From assembly GCA_026261815.1 (NCBI GenBank), contig JAMPIT010000206.1:434001-498000 (forward strand): a stretch of DNA of 64,000 bases, in the 5' to 3' direction. Shown here one piece after another: positions 25,572 to 39,087 of this stretch; the first letter of the stretch is position 1; each line of letters begins with the position of its first letter. A model generated the notes under the pieces. The model searched no databases. It was given only the letters and a program-made list of their open reading frames with translations, and was not told where the DNA came from. The position numbers were made by a program, and so were the translations under genes. Origin of the DNA: Monarcha castaneiventris obscurior. Lineage: Eukaryota; Chordata; Aves; Passeriformes; Monarchidae.

Positions 25572-28500
25572 ATCTCCACATTACACATACACAGTTTAAA
25601 AGCTCTCACTTGAGGGACTGAGTTGCCTGCCCACCTCTGAATTGGCATGATCTGAAGAAGAACAATGTCTGTTAACAGCCCATCTTTTAATTTGTACCTG
25701 AAGTTACCAGAATATGCAGGGAGAAAGGGAATAATTAAGCAATTTTTTTTAAACACCACAAACATCACATTTCCTATATGCTTCAGCAATTTCAGTGTAG
25801 GAGACAAATCAATACTCTGCTCTGTGGAGTTAAAGATTCTCACTTTGTAAGGGAAAATATGGAATTTACCTTAAGGAAAACAACACATAATTCTTTAGAA
25901 GGAAAAAAAAAAGCCAAATCTTCTTCTTGTCTAGTTTCTGTTTTGTTAATAAAAACTAAGCACACTTAGAGGGAAGAGTTTTTAATAGAATATATTTTAA
26001 TAAACAAACTTGCTCCTTCCAACACATTGAAGGAAAAGTGGAAAAAAATGCCGAGAACAAGAAAAAGCCTAAAGGAGAAAAACATTTTGGAAATGGTCTG
26101 GATCTCTCTCTCAATACCCAGCTATCTTCTGTCCTTCCTGAGCAGCCATGAAGGAATAGTTCAGGACAACAGAATAAAGCACTAACCGAAGCGCACATCC
26201 TCACTCTATGCACGTGATTCAGTTCTGGCTGTGTTTTTGGAGGGTTTGCTTTGGGGGTGGTGGTGGGGGTATCACTCATCACCCCATCCCTAGTCCCATT
26301 CATGCCTCTACCATGTTGCAAATGTGACAAACACAAACTGTAAGCCCCTACGTTACCATGCCACTCATTTTAGCATAACTGGTTTTGTAGCCTAAGTGGA
26401 AAAGTCTACATATATAGGCTTTCTTAATGTAAATAATCTGGAATTCCTAGCAGCCAAAGGAGTTCCCCACTGCTTCTAAAATGGTGGTTTAGTTATATTT
26501 TATATAGATCCTCTTTAAGCAACAGCTTGTTATTAAAATATCCATGCTGGTTGGGAGAACAGAAATTAAGGCAATAACAGAATGAAGGTGTTTTGCTGAC
26601 TGACAAACAGCTGGAAAGCAAAACACCATGATGTGATCTTGCTAACAGGCACACCCTATACACTGTCTCTGAGGACTCCTCAGTAAACATGACCTGGCAC
26701 TAAACCATTGCCTCTTTGCTTTTATAATGGATTCTCTTCTTCATGTGGGAGGCCCTTCCTCTGCCTCATTTTACCAGAGCAACTCGAGACATTTCAGTGG
26801 GGTCACACCTTTCTTTCCCAGAGGCGTCATCAGACCCTACTCAGCCCAAAACATTTTACTGTTTGACCAGTTCTCACAGCACATTTACAGCATGTCTAGG
26901 GCAGAGGATGTAGAAGGATACATACTCCATTTCCTCCTACAGATGAGAACTGAGGCAGCTGACATAACTGCTCAATCACACAACATTATATAAATAGCAG
27001 CATGACAATGAAAAGCTCAAGTAGTCAACTCCTGGCCTTAATTTTTTTCTGACTGCATCATTAATTGTCTCTTTAAAAAAAGTCTTACAAAATTACAATA
27101 AAAACACATTTCTAAACAATCATGACCCATTTGGTAAAGCTGCTGCTTTATGTTGCTCGCATCACTGGTAACAGAATGCCAGCTAAGAATCTTGCTGTTG
27201 GTGTCAAGTAGTTCCACCAAAGACCAGGCTTCTTTTACAAAGCTTCAGTGGAATGATAGTTCTTATCATGGAAAGAGAATTTCACAAGGCAGAAGAATAA
27301 TGGTGAAATGCTCTGTGAGTGGCAGAATGAAATCCAGTCCCACAGACAGTCAGGAAGGCAGCACCGGTGGGTGGTTATCAGGACAGTTTCATCAGACAGT
27401 CGAAGGCCATGCAAAGCTTTATAAATCAGCATGAAGAGTTTACAACTGACATACCAGTGAACACAGAACACTAAAGACTTCTCCTGTTCTGAAAAGCTGA
27501 TTTTTGGAAGCAGCCTACCTGCAGCTTTTAGATTTTTCTTACAAGAGTTAAAGGTTGGAGGCAGATAGACTCAAATAACCCAGTCTCAAACTCAAGAAAG
27601 CATGAACTGAAATCTGTCTCCATGACTGAGAGAAATTATCTGTCACTGATAATATTCCTCAGATAATAAAAGTCAGGATGTGAAACAGCCCAAGTACTTC
27701 AGGGGAACCAAAACAATAAATCAGGGTGCTAGACAAGTGTGACATCCTCTGCTACCTGACAGACAATTCTGCCCACGTGAGGTTGGACTACCCTGCCAGG
27801 GTCCTACACCCTGGCGAGAAACCAAGGAGGGAGATCTGGCCACAGATGCAGGTACCCCAGGCGGCCCTGGGGTTCTGACACCCACAGCAGTAGCACGGAA
27901 GATGAAAGAAGTGCCCCTCAAATCAACTTCATATGAAACAAAATGACACCTGAAAATGACAGTCAGAAGATTTAAGTCTTACAAGGAGATGTGCATGATG
28001 TCTTCCTGCAAGCCCAAAATGTGACTCTAGTGACGACTGCAACAATTCAATTGTCAACCTTTTAAGTTTGCAAAGGAAAGAATTGACTAGGGCACCCAAC
28101 GAGCATTTACAATTACACATTTCACTAGTCTAAAATTACTGAGTAGTAATTGAAACTGGAAAAATCTAAAGCAACAGATCGATGGGAAAGCATGCAGGAA
28201 CAGCCGTATACTACACTACAAAAAATGAACTGAACGGTAATCACCCCACCACCAAACAATATCATAGTCACTGAAGAGGAAAACTTTCTCTCTGCCATTT
28301 ACTATCAAGTGGCGGTAACACAAAGGCACAAACAAGAAATGCACACAGACTAGGGATACAGGAATTAGAGATGGAACTAAACACCTTGTGTATATATCAC
28401 TAGCTAAAAACAATCCCAAGTATCAAGGGGGGTAGACTCCACTTTCCAACAGAAATACAATGAAAGAAGAGGAACAACTATCCACATAACACTCATATAT

Positions 28501-31500
28501 CCATTTTAGTGATACAGGCAAAATCTTCCATTAACAAATCCCCAAGAAGAAATTCACAAACTATTTTTTCACCTAAAATTCAAAAACGATTCCTCTTCAA
28601 ACAATAAAGCAGGTTTTGCACATCCTCTGAAATATTTTCCTGGGCGGGAGAAAGAAGAGAGAGAGATATTGAAGAGAGAGATGAGAGAGACAGTTAGTTC
28701 TCATTGTAACAAACTGATTCTTGGAAAGTCTGACCCACCAGAGAAGATAATTAGCAGCCAGGCCAGTAATTCTCTTTAGCCATGCAAGTACAGCTGTTAA
28801 CCCTTTCTGTAAAACAGGGAAAAAACACTGAGATAAAGGATAACTGCAGTGTGGATCTTGTAAATGATGTTCCAACAGCTCAACATTTTCTTCTCAAGTT
28901 TGACATGTCCTTCTGGAACCAGCTGGTGATGTAATGTAAAATTTAAGATGTCATCTACATGCAAGGAAATCCAAATGAAGAATACAATAATTATGGGGGA
29001 AATTCTACCGTAAAGTAGAAGACATGCAAAATGTTTGAAAGCACAAATATAAAAAGTTCCCCTGTATAGCAAATCCTTAATACAGTTTGGAAGTGAAGCA
29101 TGACAGATATTCACCATAATGTGCTAATCACATGACACCAAGGAACAGAGACATCACAGTAGCAAATCTAGGATAAAACCATGAGAAATCCAAAAGAAAA
29201 TCTGAAATGGGACTGAGAGGGCAATAAATGGCCAAAATTAAGAGAATTATTATGAACGGAGCACCAAATGGAGCACTTTAAAGAACACAGATAGAATAGG
29301 AGTATCATACCTAAGCAGCAGGGATTTCTGAGCAGACATCAGTGGGGATATGTTTTGGGTCTTATAAACCACGTCTTCACCATTTAAAAAGCATTGTGGA
29401 TTTCACAATGACCTCAAACATTCTCAGGGCCAGAGCGAGCTACACTGATTTACGTCTCTGTGGATAATAGTGTACAATGCTGAAGAAGCCAGAGCAGTTT
29501 CTGCCAGCAAAGTCCATGCTCCAGTGACTCTGGAGGAGCTCTGTTAAGTCTAGACCACTGGAGGGGCTTCCTCCCCTCTCCATTCTCCCCACTTTTGGAC
29601 CCTGGGACTTCCCTGGACACCACACAGCTCATTGTCCAACAGGAGGCTGTACAGACACATTAACCACTGGAAGAAGAAAGTCAGAAGACTCCTCCTTTCA
29701 CACTCAAACTCATCTCCACCCACCCTGCCTGGGAGGGTCCACATCAGGGTCCAAATTTTGTCCAGTAAAATTAACCCAGTCTTTTGGCAAGAAAAATAAT
29801 TACCATTAGACTTGAAAGAAACAACTTGTAAAACACACCAACAAAAGCAGCAGTAACACAAGGACATTAATGACTGAATGATGGAACCATTTTTTTAGTG
29901 GCTACCTTAGACCTTGGCACATAATTAAACTCCAGTGACAATAATCTAAATATATTCCACACAGTGATTTTGTGGTTCATTAGCAAACCTTTTTATCTGA
30001 ACTTCTTTGAGAGCTACATGTCCTTTCTAGTGCTGTTTTGCTAGCTAAGAGCATCTTGTCTGAATTGCTGGATCAAATCAAGAAAAAATGGCTAACAACC
30101 CAAAGCCATCACCATCTGGTGACTGTTCAACATCCTGTATGGATGCTAGCCTGTGTCCAGCACTGGGTGAACAGGTGTCCACATAATAGCAGCCATCACA
30201 GTTGTCACTGATTTGTAATCCCATTTACAGACTTGACACTCAGGCAGAATACTGAAAGCCTGTCACCCTTCAGCTGATCTCTCCCAGCATGCTTGGGAGG
30301 AACCCTCTCTCCCCTGCTCCTCTGCCTTACACTGTTGAGTGGCTAGTGGTGAATTCTGTGCTGGGTTTCATTCGCTAATACCTCCATTCTTGATCATTTG
30401 AAAAGAACAAGCAAACAGCATTAACAAAAAGAAACGCCCTTGGAAATCCAGTGTTGTGCAAATACATAGGGACCACCCTCTTTGCCATTCAGGCTCCAGA
30501 AACACCAGTACTCCCCACAAAACGTGTCTCCTTCACCTAACCAGTAGTGAAACCAGCTATTATTCATGCCCAGTAGAAAAAGTGTTTGCTACTTCTAACT
30601 TTAGGGAAAACAAAAATAAGACTCCTCCCCTGGGCTCAGTGAGTATCTAAGAAAAATACTAATTTTAATTGAAAATGGCTGACTCAGCCATAAAATCTTA
30701 CTAACCTAAAAACCATGTACATTTGATTAGCAACAGATGTCAAATCAGTAAAAATAAAAATAAATGTAATTAAAAAATAGAAGAAGAAGATACACAGAAT
30801 AAAGCAGGCTTCGGATTTCACTAGTGTCTGTGGGCTCACAGACAAGTAGCCAAATTTACAAGCACAACAAATTAGCAGGACTCGGATGAGCCACAGTAAG
30901 TAATTGTGCTTTGCTAGATCATAGCAAGTATGAGGTACAGACTCATTAACTCCCAACTTTCCCACAGAGCTACAAACTAACACTTCATACCTGGTATTTC
31001 CTAACGGCTCACACGAAGTCATTTAACTCTTTGGCTAAGGCTAGGAAGCTTTCAAAGCCATGGAGTTCCCTCAGGCACAGGACCCCTAAGCTGAGTGCTA
31101 ATAACTAATCCTATGTTCACAGGCAAAAGCATCCTCCACGTGGAAAATCCATTCTCGGTAGCCACCACTCTGCAGTTTGGCAGGGGAGCAAAGACTGCCT
31201 GCACAGCTCCATGCCAGCCAACTTCATTACAGTCATTTGAATCCCTCCATTCGACCTGACAGAACCCTCTGAACCTTTGACAGCCAGGCTGGTTGACGCA
31301 ATTTTGAACCAAGACTGGGTGGGGGGATATGTTCCCTACCAATTTTGCAGGGGTGACTGCCCAGTTTGTAGCTGGTTTAGTTTGCTTCCTTAATAGCCTG
31401 CAGAGAAGAAGAGCAACGAAGAAACTACACTCCAAAATGTCTGTGTTGAGATCTTTATAGCCAACAAAATGAACTACAGGTATTATGGTCTTCTATGGGC

Positions 31501-32406
31501 TTTCACCATTAACCTGCTTCTCAATTAAGAAATTAGGCACATCCCTGGAGAAGTTGCCAAAGAGCCTTCTCTAAACAAAGGATGGGGATCCCAAACTCAT
31601 ACTTTTTGGCAAGTGATCGATACTATCTAAGCACTTCCCAGCTACCATACCAATAACTTTCCTTGTTCTGTATAAACTTGACCAACATTTCCATGCCCCC
31701 AAAAGCACAGCCATTCCAAACAATGATCAAAACAAAGCTTTCTACTTAATAAAAAAAGCACTATGAAGCTTGCTGGGAGGATAAAATATGGTTACTTCCA
31801 GACACCAAGAGGAAACCAGCATCAGAAATCCTTTGGCAAGGTCTAAAAAATGAGAGTCTTAAAGTAAACCTGAAATGACCAAACTTAGCAATTACACATT
31901 TTGCCACATAACACACTTATTTAAATTTTAGTCTGTGTGTGCAAACAGACAGGGTTTTGCCTATTTGGCCTGTTGCCTTATAACACAATTCCCCCTTGGC
32001 ATCACGAAAGTCAATTACACCAACTACAGAAATAGAGTAGAGAATCTGGACTGGTTTTCTGTCCTATGCATGTCTACATATGTTAATATCTGTCTGTATG
32101 CACACATACCCATGAACAAGCATGCTACACTGAGATAAAACATGAACAAAACAATGAGGCTTTTGTCATCTTTAATACAGTTCTGTTATATATAACCTTT
32201 CAGCTTAAATATAAGCTTAAACCTGAATCTCTCACATACATACAGTTATATACTTATTTATAGCTACAGCAATAGAGAGGTTGCTTAGAAAAGTAGAACA
32301 TCTTTGGAAAAAGTAGGTGGGGATAATGCAAAACAGAATCTGCTTTTCAGCTTTACTGGCATCTCTGGTCTATGAAAACTGAACTTGAATCCCCTTTTTC
32401 TGCCCA
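25572..32406. other. Long unique non-coding stretch
   Basis: No recognised transposon. A GC-rich patch stands out at about 27765-27905 (several CpGs in an AT-rich setting, stop-free in two registers, no recognisable domain, no clear splice pair). GA-rich low complexity lies at about 28640-28690. A 127-codon minus frame at 31052-31435 begins with a hydrophobic, signal-like N-terminus, but nothing else supports it. Confidence 0.45.
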
Positions 32407-32407
32407 G

Positions 32408-32652
32408 TGGAATTCTTTGAATCATATGTCATAATCCTGTCTGTAGGAATTTTTATCTGCCTTATCACCTCAATCATCCTTCAGGAGTTTGGCTGCATTC
32501 TGGCCATCAGAAAATTGCAGAAGAAGGAATGGAAATGGGATCCTTCATGCTTTGCATTCTCAAATAAGCAAAAGACCAACAAAAAGCAGGCAGTCCTGGG
32601 CATGAAGATAAGTTCTGAGTCACCTTGCCCCACACTGAGTGAAGATCCCTGA
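32408..32652 (+). other. Exon-like frame: single membrane anchor plus basic tail, ending in a stop (weak)
   Basis: A pyrimidine-rich tract and CTGCCCAG acceptor-like site end at 32407. An 81-codon frame then runs to a TGA at 32650-32652. Read in the phase expected after a phase-1 intron, it gives a short juxtamembrane stretch, a hydrophobic span of about 19 residues (YVIILSVGIFICLITSIIL), then a basic stop-transfer region (RKLQKK) and a polar Lys-rich tail. That is the shape of the last exon of a type I membrane protein. No family was recognised, no upstream exon was found, and the only in-frame start nearby is GTG, so it is not a stand-alone gene. It could be an orphan or decayed exon, or chance. 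Confidence 0.2.
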
Positions 32653-34449
32653 ATTCTGTGACTGCTGGAAATAGTGAGACATCATCTCAGAGCAGAGGGA
32701 GCCTTACAAAACATAGAACCGCCCAGCTTCTCATACCTTTCAATATTTGTAGATTAAATTTTTCTTCTGTTTCATAATCCAGGGGAAAGGAACAAGTTCA
32801 TTATTGGGAAAGTCCATCACTTGAAAAACTAGTCACTCAAATTTATTAATCGCCAAAAGGAAAGCAAATGCTTGAGAACAGGTCATATGATGCTGGGCTG
32901 ACCCCAGGAATACTGTGTCATGTGGACAAGCACAGCCCTGTCAGACAAAGAATAGGACATGGTCTGTTTGCAGTACAGGTACACTTGACTAGAAGTGTGT
33001 AAAGCTTGATGGCAAACACACTGTAGCTTGGGGCTTATTCAGCTACATCTCCATGCCTGTTTTCCTCTAGCCTTCCATCTGTAAGGGTCTTTGGAGAGAA
33101 TTTGTGTGTTCTGTATTATAAGCTTTAGCAAGGAGTAATTTGAGATGTTTATTGTACACAGTTATACAGTTTCTAATAGTAGCACATCACAAGTTGTGAT
33201 TTTAATGTGTAAATCATGCCATGGGTATTTTGCATATTATATTCCTATATGTAACTGCACAGACTATTTAGAGGCTATTTTCATGTACCCTCAGCCCTCT
33301 CTTGTTCCTCTCAGCTCACAGTAACTGCAAGACAAATAAAGCTGCATCTGTCTCCTTGCAAGGAAGGTGACAGGAAATGGGAAACAATGACAAGCTCAGG
33401 CCTGACTCTCAACTTGCTAGCTATTGCAAACTGTAAAACTGCCTTTCCCTGCAGTCAGCACAAGGCCTGCCACTTTCTTCAGCAGCACTAGAACTTTACC
33501 TTTGCGCAGGATTTTCTTGGCTTTATCGAGCCATTTACATCATACCAGCCATGCTAGTTTTTTAACAACTTTAAAATACTGCAGGCTAATTTCAATATTT
33601 AACACTACATTAGAAAGGTTCAGCAAACATTATGAACATGGAACAGGCCTTCTGTGCCTGCCTTGTGTAGGCAGAGACTTCATAAAGGCTGCTTATACTT
33701 GGACAGGCTGTGCAAACTGTTTGGCTGCTAAAAATTTTTGCTGACCTCTTCTTTTAAGTTAGCTGCAGACTTACAGGGAGATTTATAAAATATCTCTGCC
33801 TCTAATATGCTCGGTTTATAATCAAGTAACTCATTCAATGATGCACCCAGGTCAGTCAGGCATGAAATGCTTTCTGTAGATAAAGCAGACAAAACTGCTG
33901 TATTCACTCCCGTTCCTTGACCTTAGTGGGGCTGTTGGGATTTTGCATGTTAAGACAGGCAGAGAGAGCACTTGAAGAATGGGGTTAAAACTAAGTCAGC
34001 CTTTCTGTTCTCTCTCAATGATTTTTGATCGATTCCAACCTCTGCTATTGTCAGCTCAGCACTGATCAGATCCACTGCAAAGTTTGCTTTTCTCTGCCTC
34101 TTGCATTACAGCCAAGGACTTAGCAGTGCTAGAACCACCTGACTGTTGTGTTCAGGCAAAAGAGACCCAGCAGTCCTGCTCCACTGACACAGCAATGCTA
34201 ATAGGAGTAAAGCCTTGGTTATGTCTTTGAAATGAATAATTATAACTTGCTGGATATGCAATGAAAAGATCTCCTGAAAGAGAGGGACTCGACTGTGGTT
34301 TCACCTTGGGAGCAGCTGCACTGCAGTGTGGGAACCTTGCATGTTGCACTGATGCTCTGATGTGCTCATCTGTGGGGCCTTGCACACACACAGAAGGAAG
34401 AGATCCTTAAACACAGAGATGGCAAAACAAAAGCTGGGTATCTATAGAG
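32653..34449. other. Unique non-coding stretch, no gene recognised
   Basis: Short frames only. The block 33500-33840 is AT-rich and complex, without repeat identity, and could be regulatory. Confidence 0.45.
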
Positions 34450-34645
34450 CTATGAGGGTCGTGAGGCACTGGAAGAGATTGCCCATAGAAGCTGTAGTGA
34501 CCCATCCCTGGAAGTGTTCAAGGCCAGGTTGGATGGGGCTTTCAGCAACCTGGTCTAGTGAGAGGTATCCCTGCCCATAGCAGGAAAGTTGGAACTCAAA
34601 GAACTTTAAAGGTTCCTGTCAACCCAAACCATTCCATGATCCTCT
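34450..34645 (+). mobile_element. CR1 LINE 3'-end fragment
   Basis: About 195 bp of the CR1 3' UTR in plus orientation: CTATGAGGGTCGTGAGGCACTGG, then the CCATCCCTGGAAGTGTTCAAGG block, CCTGGTCTAGTG and the CCCAAACCATTCCATGATCC end. It is 5'-truncated, non-coding and moderately diverged. Confidence 0.93.
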
Positions 34646-36332
34646 GGAAAAAGTGGGAGGCTACACAGAAGCATGCTCTGGCACAACACACAGACCACCA
34701 ACTGAAATGTTTCATCTACAGTGGCAGAGTGGCAGCATGACATATGTTATCATGACTGTGGTGATAAAAATGTACCTGGGGGATATACAAGTTATGTCAT
34801 GCTGTCTGAAATCTCTGCAGGCCCAGTAACTAAACAACTTCTAAACCTTTGCATTCCTCATTACGGTAGTGCAAACCAATTAACTTTGCTTGGACTGGTA
34901 AGGGTCAGAATATAACCCATTATTTCTGAGCTGGCTTTTTTTTCCCAGTACTGATAGAAGCCACACATGATTATCCCCCACAGGGTATCAACAGCCAAGT
35001 AAACACCTAGAGGAACCCAATATTAATGACGCAGCTCTTCATTCCTTATCTTTGTTTTGTATGTCAAAAAAAAAGAAGCTGATTTTCATTCATACCTCTG
35101 CCACTCCCCTGTAGAACAACCCTGGGTATATCACCTACATCACTCTTTTGCTTCCTCTCCCTGCCCTATGCCACTGGGGCTATGTCTGCATGCCTCCTTC
35201 CAATCCACTAAACAAAAATGGAATCAAAACAAAGCAAACCTGAAATGGAAGCAGCAAAATGCTTTCCCCAGGTGTTTCACTAATATAATACACACCTTGC
35301 TTTCAGTTTTTCTATTTCAGCCCCATTCAACTAAGCATCCTTATTAGGATACAATCCAAAGAAGTGCTTAAGTGCCTATTTAAATACAGATGGTTTAAAT
35401 ACTTTTCTTAATGAAACCCTTTAACTGTCTGCTCTTCAGAACAGAAAGAATGCTTTAATTTTGGCTTATACAGAATTGAAAAATCAGATGGAAGAATGTT
35501 CTTCAAGGCTGCATTGGTGTCTTGCTGACAGCACACACAAAACCAGAAATATCTTCTCACTTCCTCTTAACTTTGTGCTTTGGTTCTTAAAGAAGAAGCA
35601 GACAACAGAAAACACAAATCTCATCAGACAGACCATTAGGCATATGCTCAGAGAAAATCCATGAAGCTGCCATTTCTGGGAGAGAATTACAGAGAATTCA
35701 ACATCAGAATTTTCACTTGTACAACAGGAAAAGCGCTGTCCATCCTAAGAGACATTAATATGATTTGTTGCTTAGCCAGTGCTTTGAGATAAAGGGTCCT
35801 CTTTACTCCAATATTAAAATTACCAGGACCTCTTCTTTTCCCCCAAGTCTCCAAGTGTCATTCCTGGTCTCTTACCATGGGTGGACCACCTCATCCTGAC
35901 AACAGCTGAAAGCAGCTTCCACTAGTGTCTGTGAGCAGCACTCCTACAGAAGGAAAAGGGGCCACCACTAAACAGCCACACATGATCCAGAAGGGCTTCA
36001 TGGACCCTGCAGTGCTCCCGAGCCTCCCTGCTCCTAAGAGGCAGTGTGCCCAGCTCAGCATTTTTTGAGTTAGGAGTTGCATTTTCCCTCCCTTTCCTTT
36101 CAATCATTTAATTGAATCTTTGGTGAAACAATAACAAACAACAACAACCCTCCCACGCTCCCATGTTCCATTTCCATGGCAGAAAGCACGGCACATTTTG
36201 CTCAGGCAGCCTCCTCCCTCCCAGTTGTGCACCAAATGAACTGAAATCCATGGATGTGGCAAGGCCACAAGGAATATGTGCATATTGTACAGTCTTGAAC
36301 ACACACAGGACTCTGATTGTGGCAGCATATTC

Positions 36333-36362
36333 GGTGTCATTTTAATGACACCCTAATGACAC
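36333..36362. repeat. 20-bp palindrome with a third half-site
   Basis: GGTGTCATT (36333-36341) and AATGACACC (36344-36352) are perfect inverted arms separated by TT. A third AATGACAC follows at 36355-36362. TGACA/TGTCA cores match the known MEIS/TGIF-type homeodomain half-site, and TAATGA is homeodomain-like, so it could be a protein-binding cluster; this is inference. Confidence 0.7.
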
Positions 36363-36380
36363 ACAGCCCTGCTAGCTCCA

Positions 36381-36395
36381 CCCCCCCCCCCCCCC
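36381..36395 (+). repeat. C15 homopolymer
   Basis: Run of 15 C just downstream of the palindrome. Long C runs are prone to length change and to assembly error. Confidence 0.95.
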
Positions 36396-38812
36396 AAAGC
36401 TTTACGTAGGAGGCACAGTTACATAATAAAATTCCTATTTCTGCAGCATTTGCCCACACCAACACAGAAATGCAGGCTTTATTATTCTTCCCAACTGGCA
36501 GACACTGAATTACAAGTGTTTTAACCCTCTTTGCACTAAACCCTCAGATTGATTTCTGACTCACAGCAGGAGAAACAGCCACCAATCATGTCTGCTTTCT
36601 CCACTTGTGAGGCTGATTCCTGGCCTTTGAGATCATTTTTATCAGCTCATAAAACACCTGCTTATTAAGGATCCAATTTATTTCCTGGGGAAACTTTTAC
36701 TCACTGTGCTTGAGTTGCAGCCAGGACTAATGTGCCTCAGCCTCAGGACAGAACTACTTGACCTGGTTTTATATTGTGGCTGCATTGAAAAGGGTGGAGC
36801 TCACGCTGCAAAAGGGCCAAGGTACAATTGAACAGTGCTTTAGGCTGCTCTGCCAGCCACAGGGTCTCTGTAAAGCCAAGACTGCAGGTATGTGATGGAT
36901 ACTGAAAGGGTAACCAAGGGGTAACCACCTTTGACATCTTGACCACGTGCTGTTAGGACATGTCTCCCCTTGCAGCAAGGAGCTGGGTTTCTAGTCACTG
37001 TTTCTGAATACCAGGGCATCAATTTGCTTTTCAGGACCCTGCTTTCTGTTACTCAGGGGTGCAGGCATTTTGGAAAAGCTGTTAAGCCAAATGAGGACTG
37101 AAATCTCACCAAAAGACAAGTGAGTGGCCAACACAACTTATTGGTGTCTCTTCCACCACACCAAGGAGGGACCTGTCTGTTGTGGAAGGGTTATCCACAC
37201 CCAGACAGCATAATGATGATCAGCCAGAAAGAGAAGGCCTCTTACATTACCAGATTTACACTATTCCAGCCAAAGCATTAAAGACACTAAGAGGAAGGTT
37301 TCTGAAGCAGATGCTGTTAAGCTTATGTGGGAGTGTTCTGAATCAGAAAGCATTTACAGTTAATTAACAAATAACCCGTCTTGGGGTACCAGAGCTCCCA
37401 CAGATGATTTGGAAACAGATCAGGTACTTGGGAATGTGCACACTACTGGCACAGTCCCAAGCAAGATCATGTCTTGACATGTCCCTCTGGAGCCTGGCAC
37501 CAGTGACCAAAGCCCAGCCCAGGACAGCTGGGCAAGGAGGCACACAGGTGCTCAACACAGCTTCCCTCCCCAAGGCTACTCAACACACCTTCTCTCCCCG
37601 TGCCACAGAGCAGAGCCTTTTGCAACCTCTGTAACAATGTCCTAGAGTCCCAATTCTTCCACACCTACGAGAGTAAACAGCCAACATCACATCTGACCCC
37701 CATACTTCTAACTCTGCTCCCTACAGGGTGAAGACTCCCAGAGTCTCCCTTTCCTCCACCTTTCCTCATTGCAACATTTCTGCCAGGTCAGTGACCAAGG
37801 GGAACAGGGTTTGGTCCCTCAATGAGGTACTTCTGCAGAGAAAGTGAGCCACCAGCAGGAGTGTGCCCAGGAGCAGAACCTAAATTCTGCAGGCTTCAGA
37901 GCAGCGTTAAGCCCTGACACTGAGCATCTGTGTGTCATTTCCACAATTACAATTCTCAGCAGCTTTCTTACCAGAGAACACAGCTGTCACCACTTTAACT
38001 GTATTTGTTCATCAACAATGACTGACCTTCATTCACAATCTCCCTGAGCAAGTATTTCCAGCTACCTGTCTGTGGTTGCCTTGAAACACCCAGCAGCCCT
38101 AATTCTGGGATACAGATACCTCTCAACCCATTTATTCACACGGAGCTGTGAACATGATACATAATCTTTCCAATAATCTGCACTGAGTAAGGCCTGCTGA
38201 GTCACTATCTTTATTTTTCTGTAGGCATAAATTTTCACAGCCCACCATGAGTGCAGTGTAAGCAGTTCCACAGCAGTGCAGACCAAAAGAATAATCTTAA
38301 CATGAAGGAACAAGGGGTGCTTTATCATCATGACCTGACTGCCTGAAAACAAGGAGGAATGGAGGATAAAACCATCTTCCCCCAACCCTGACTGATCTGG
38401 TCAGCGTTGCTGCCTCCACCAGCTGTCCTCCAGGACAGCTACTAGGGAGCATGATCGCTTGTTGGTTAGTCATGTCCCAGGCCATTTGGGCTGCTAGTTA
38501 ATGAAGCTGTCATCTGCTTATCCTGGATTGTGTGCTATAAATACAGTTTTGCTTTTGTCAGCAACCTAAGCTAACAAAGTTCTCCACAGCACAGAACTCA
38601 AAAGAAATTCTGCATTCTTAAATAAAGTTATAGATGGAGTTGTAAAAATCTTCTGCTCACCTCTTATTCTGACGATTTGGTTTGGTTATCTAAAAATGTT
38701 TAATTAGGGAAAGGAAGCATTTTTAAAAATTAGGAAGATTAATTCTGCCCTTTCTCATTCCACAGCTTCCCTTATAAACACACATTTAAATGTGTTGGGC
38801 TTTTTTTCCCCC

Positions 38813-38891
38813 TGAGTCATGCCACAAGAGACAGTGTGAAACTGGGGAACAAGCAGAAGAAGAAATGATGGTCTGACCTTTGCCTATAAAA
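38813..38891 (+). promoter_or_regulatory. AP-1 site plus TATA box: candidate promoter
   Basis: A consensus AP-1 site TGAGTCA (38813-38819) lies 66 bp upstream of TATAAAA (38885-38891). A GC-richer stretch and a CACGTCA CRE-like half-site (about 39033-39039) follow downstream. The spacing is plausible for a TATA promoter reading plus, but no open reading frame or splice donor of note follows, and such combinations occur by chance. Confidence 0.2.
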
Positions 38892-39047
38892 CAGCTTGGG
38901 AGGCACGGGGGGAGCTCAAGGTTTTTCCTTCTGTGAAACTTCAGGCAGCCGCAGGAATGTATCTCTAGGAACAGGCTGGCTACATAAACTGGATAGAACG
39001 AGCTCAGAGCAGTGCTGCAGCTTGCTGTGACACCACGTCAAGGTGGG

Positions 39048-39087
39048 AGAAGGAGAGGGAGAGGGAGAGGGAGAGGGAGAGGGAGGG
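39048..39087 (+). repeat. (GAGGGA)n microsatellite
   Basis: About six hexamer units of GAGGGA. The frame reading through it as Gly-Glu repeats is an artefact of the repeat. Confidence 0.95.

Noticed and set aside
31052..31435. 127-codon minus frame with hydrophobic N-terminus as a secreted protein
   Set aside because: The signal-like stretch is short and the rest has no recognisable domain. Chance is more likely.
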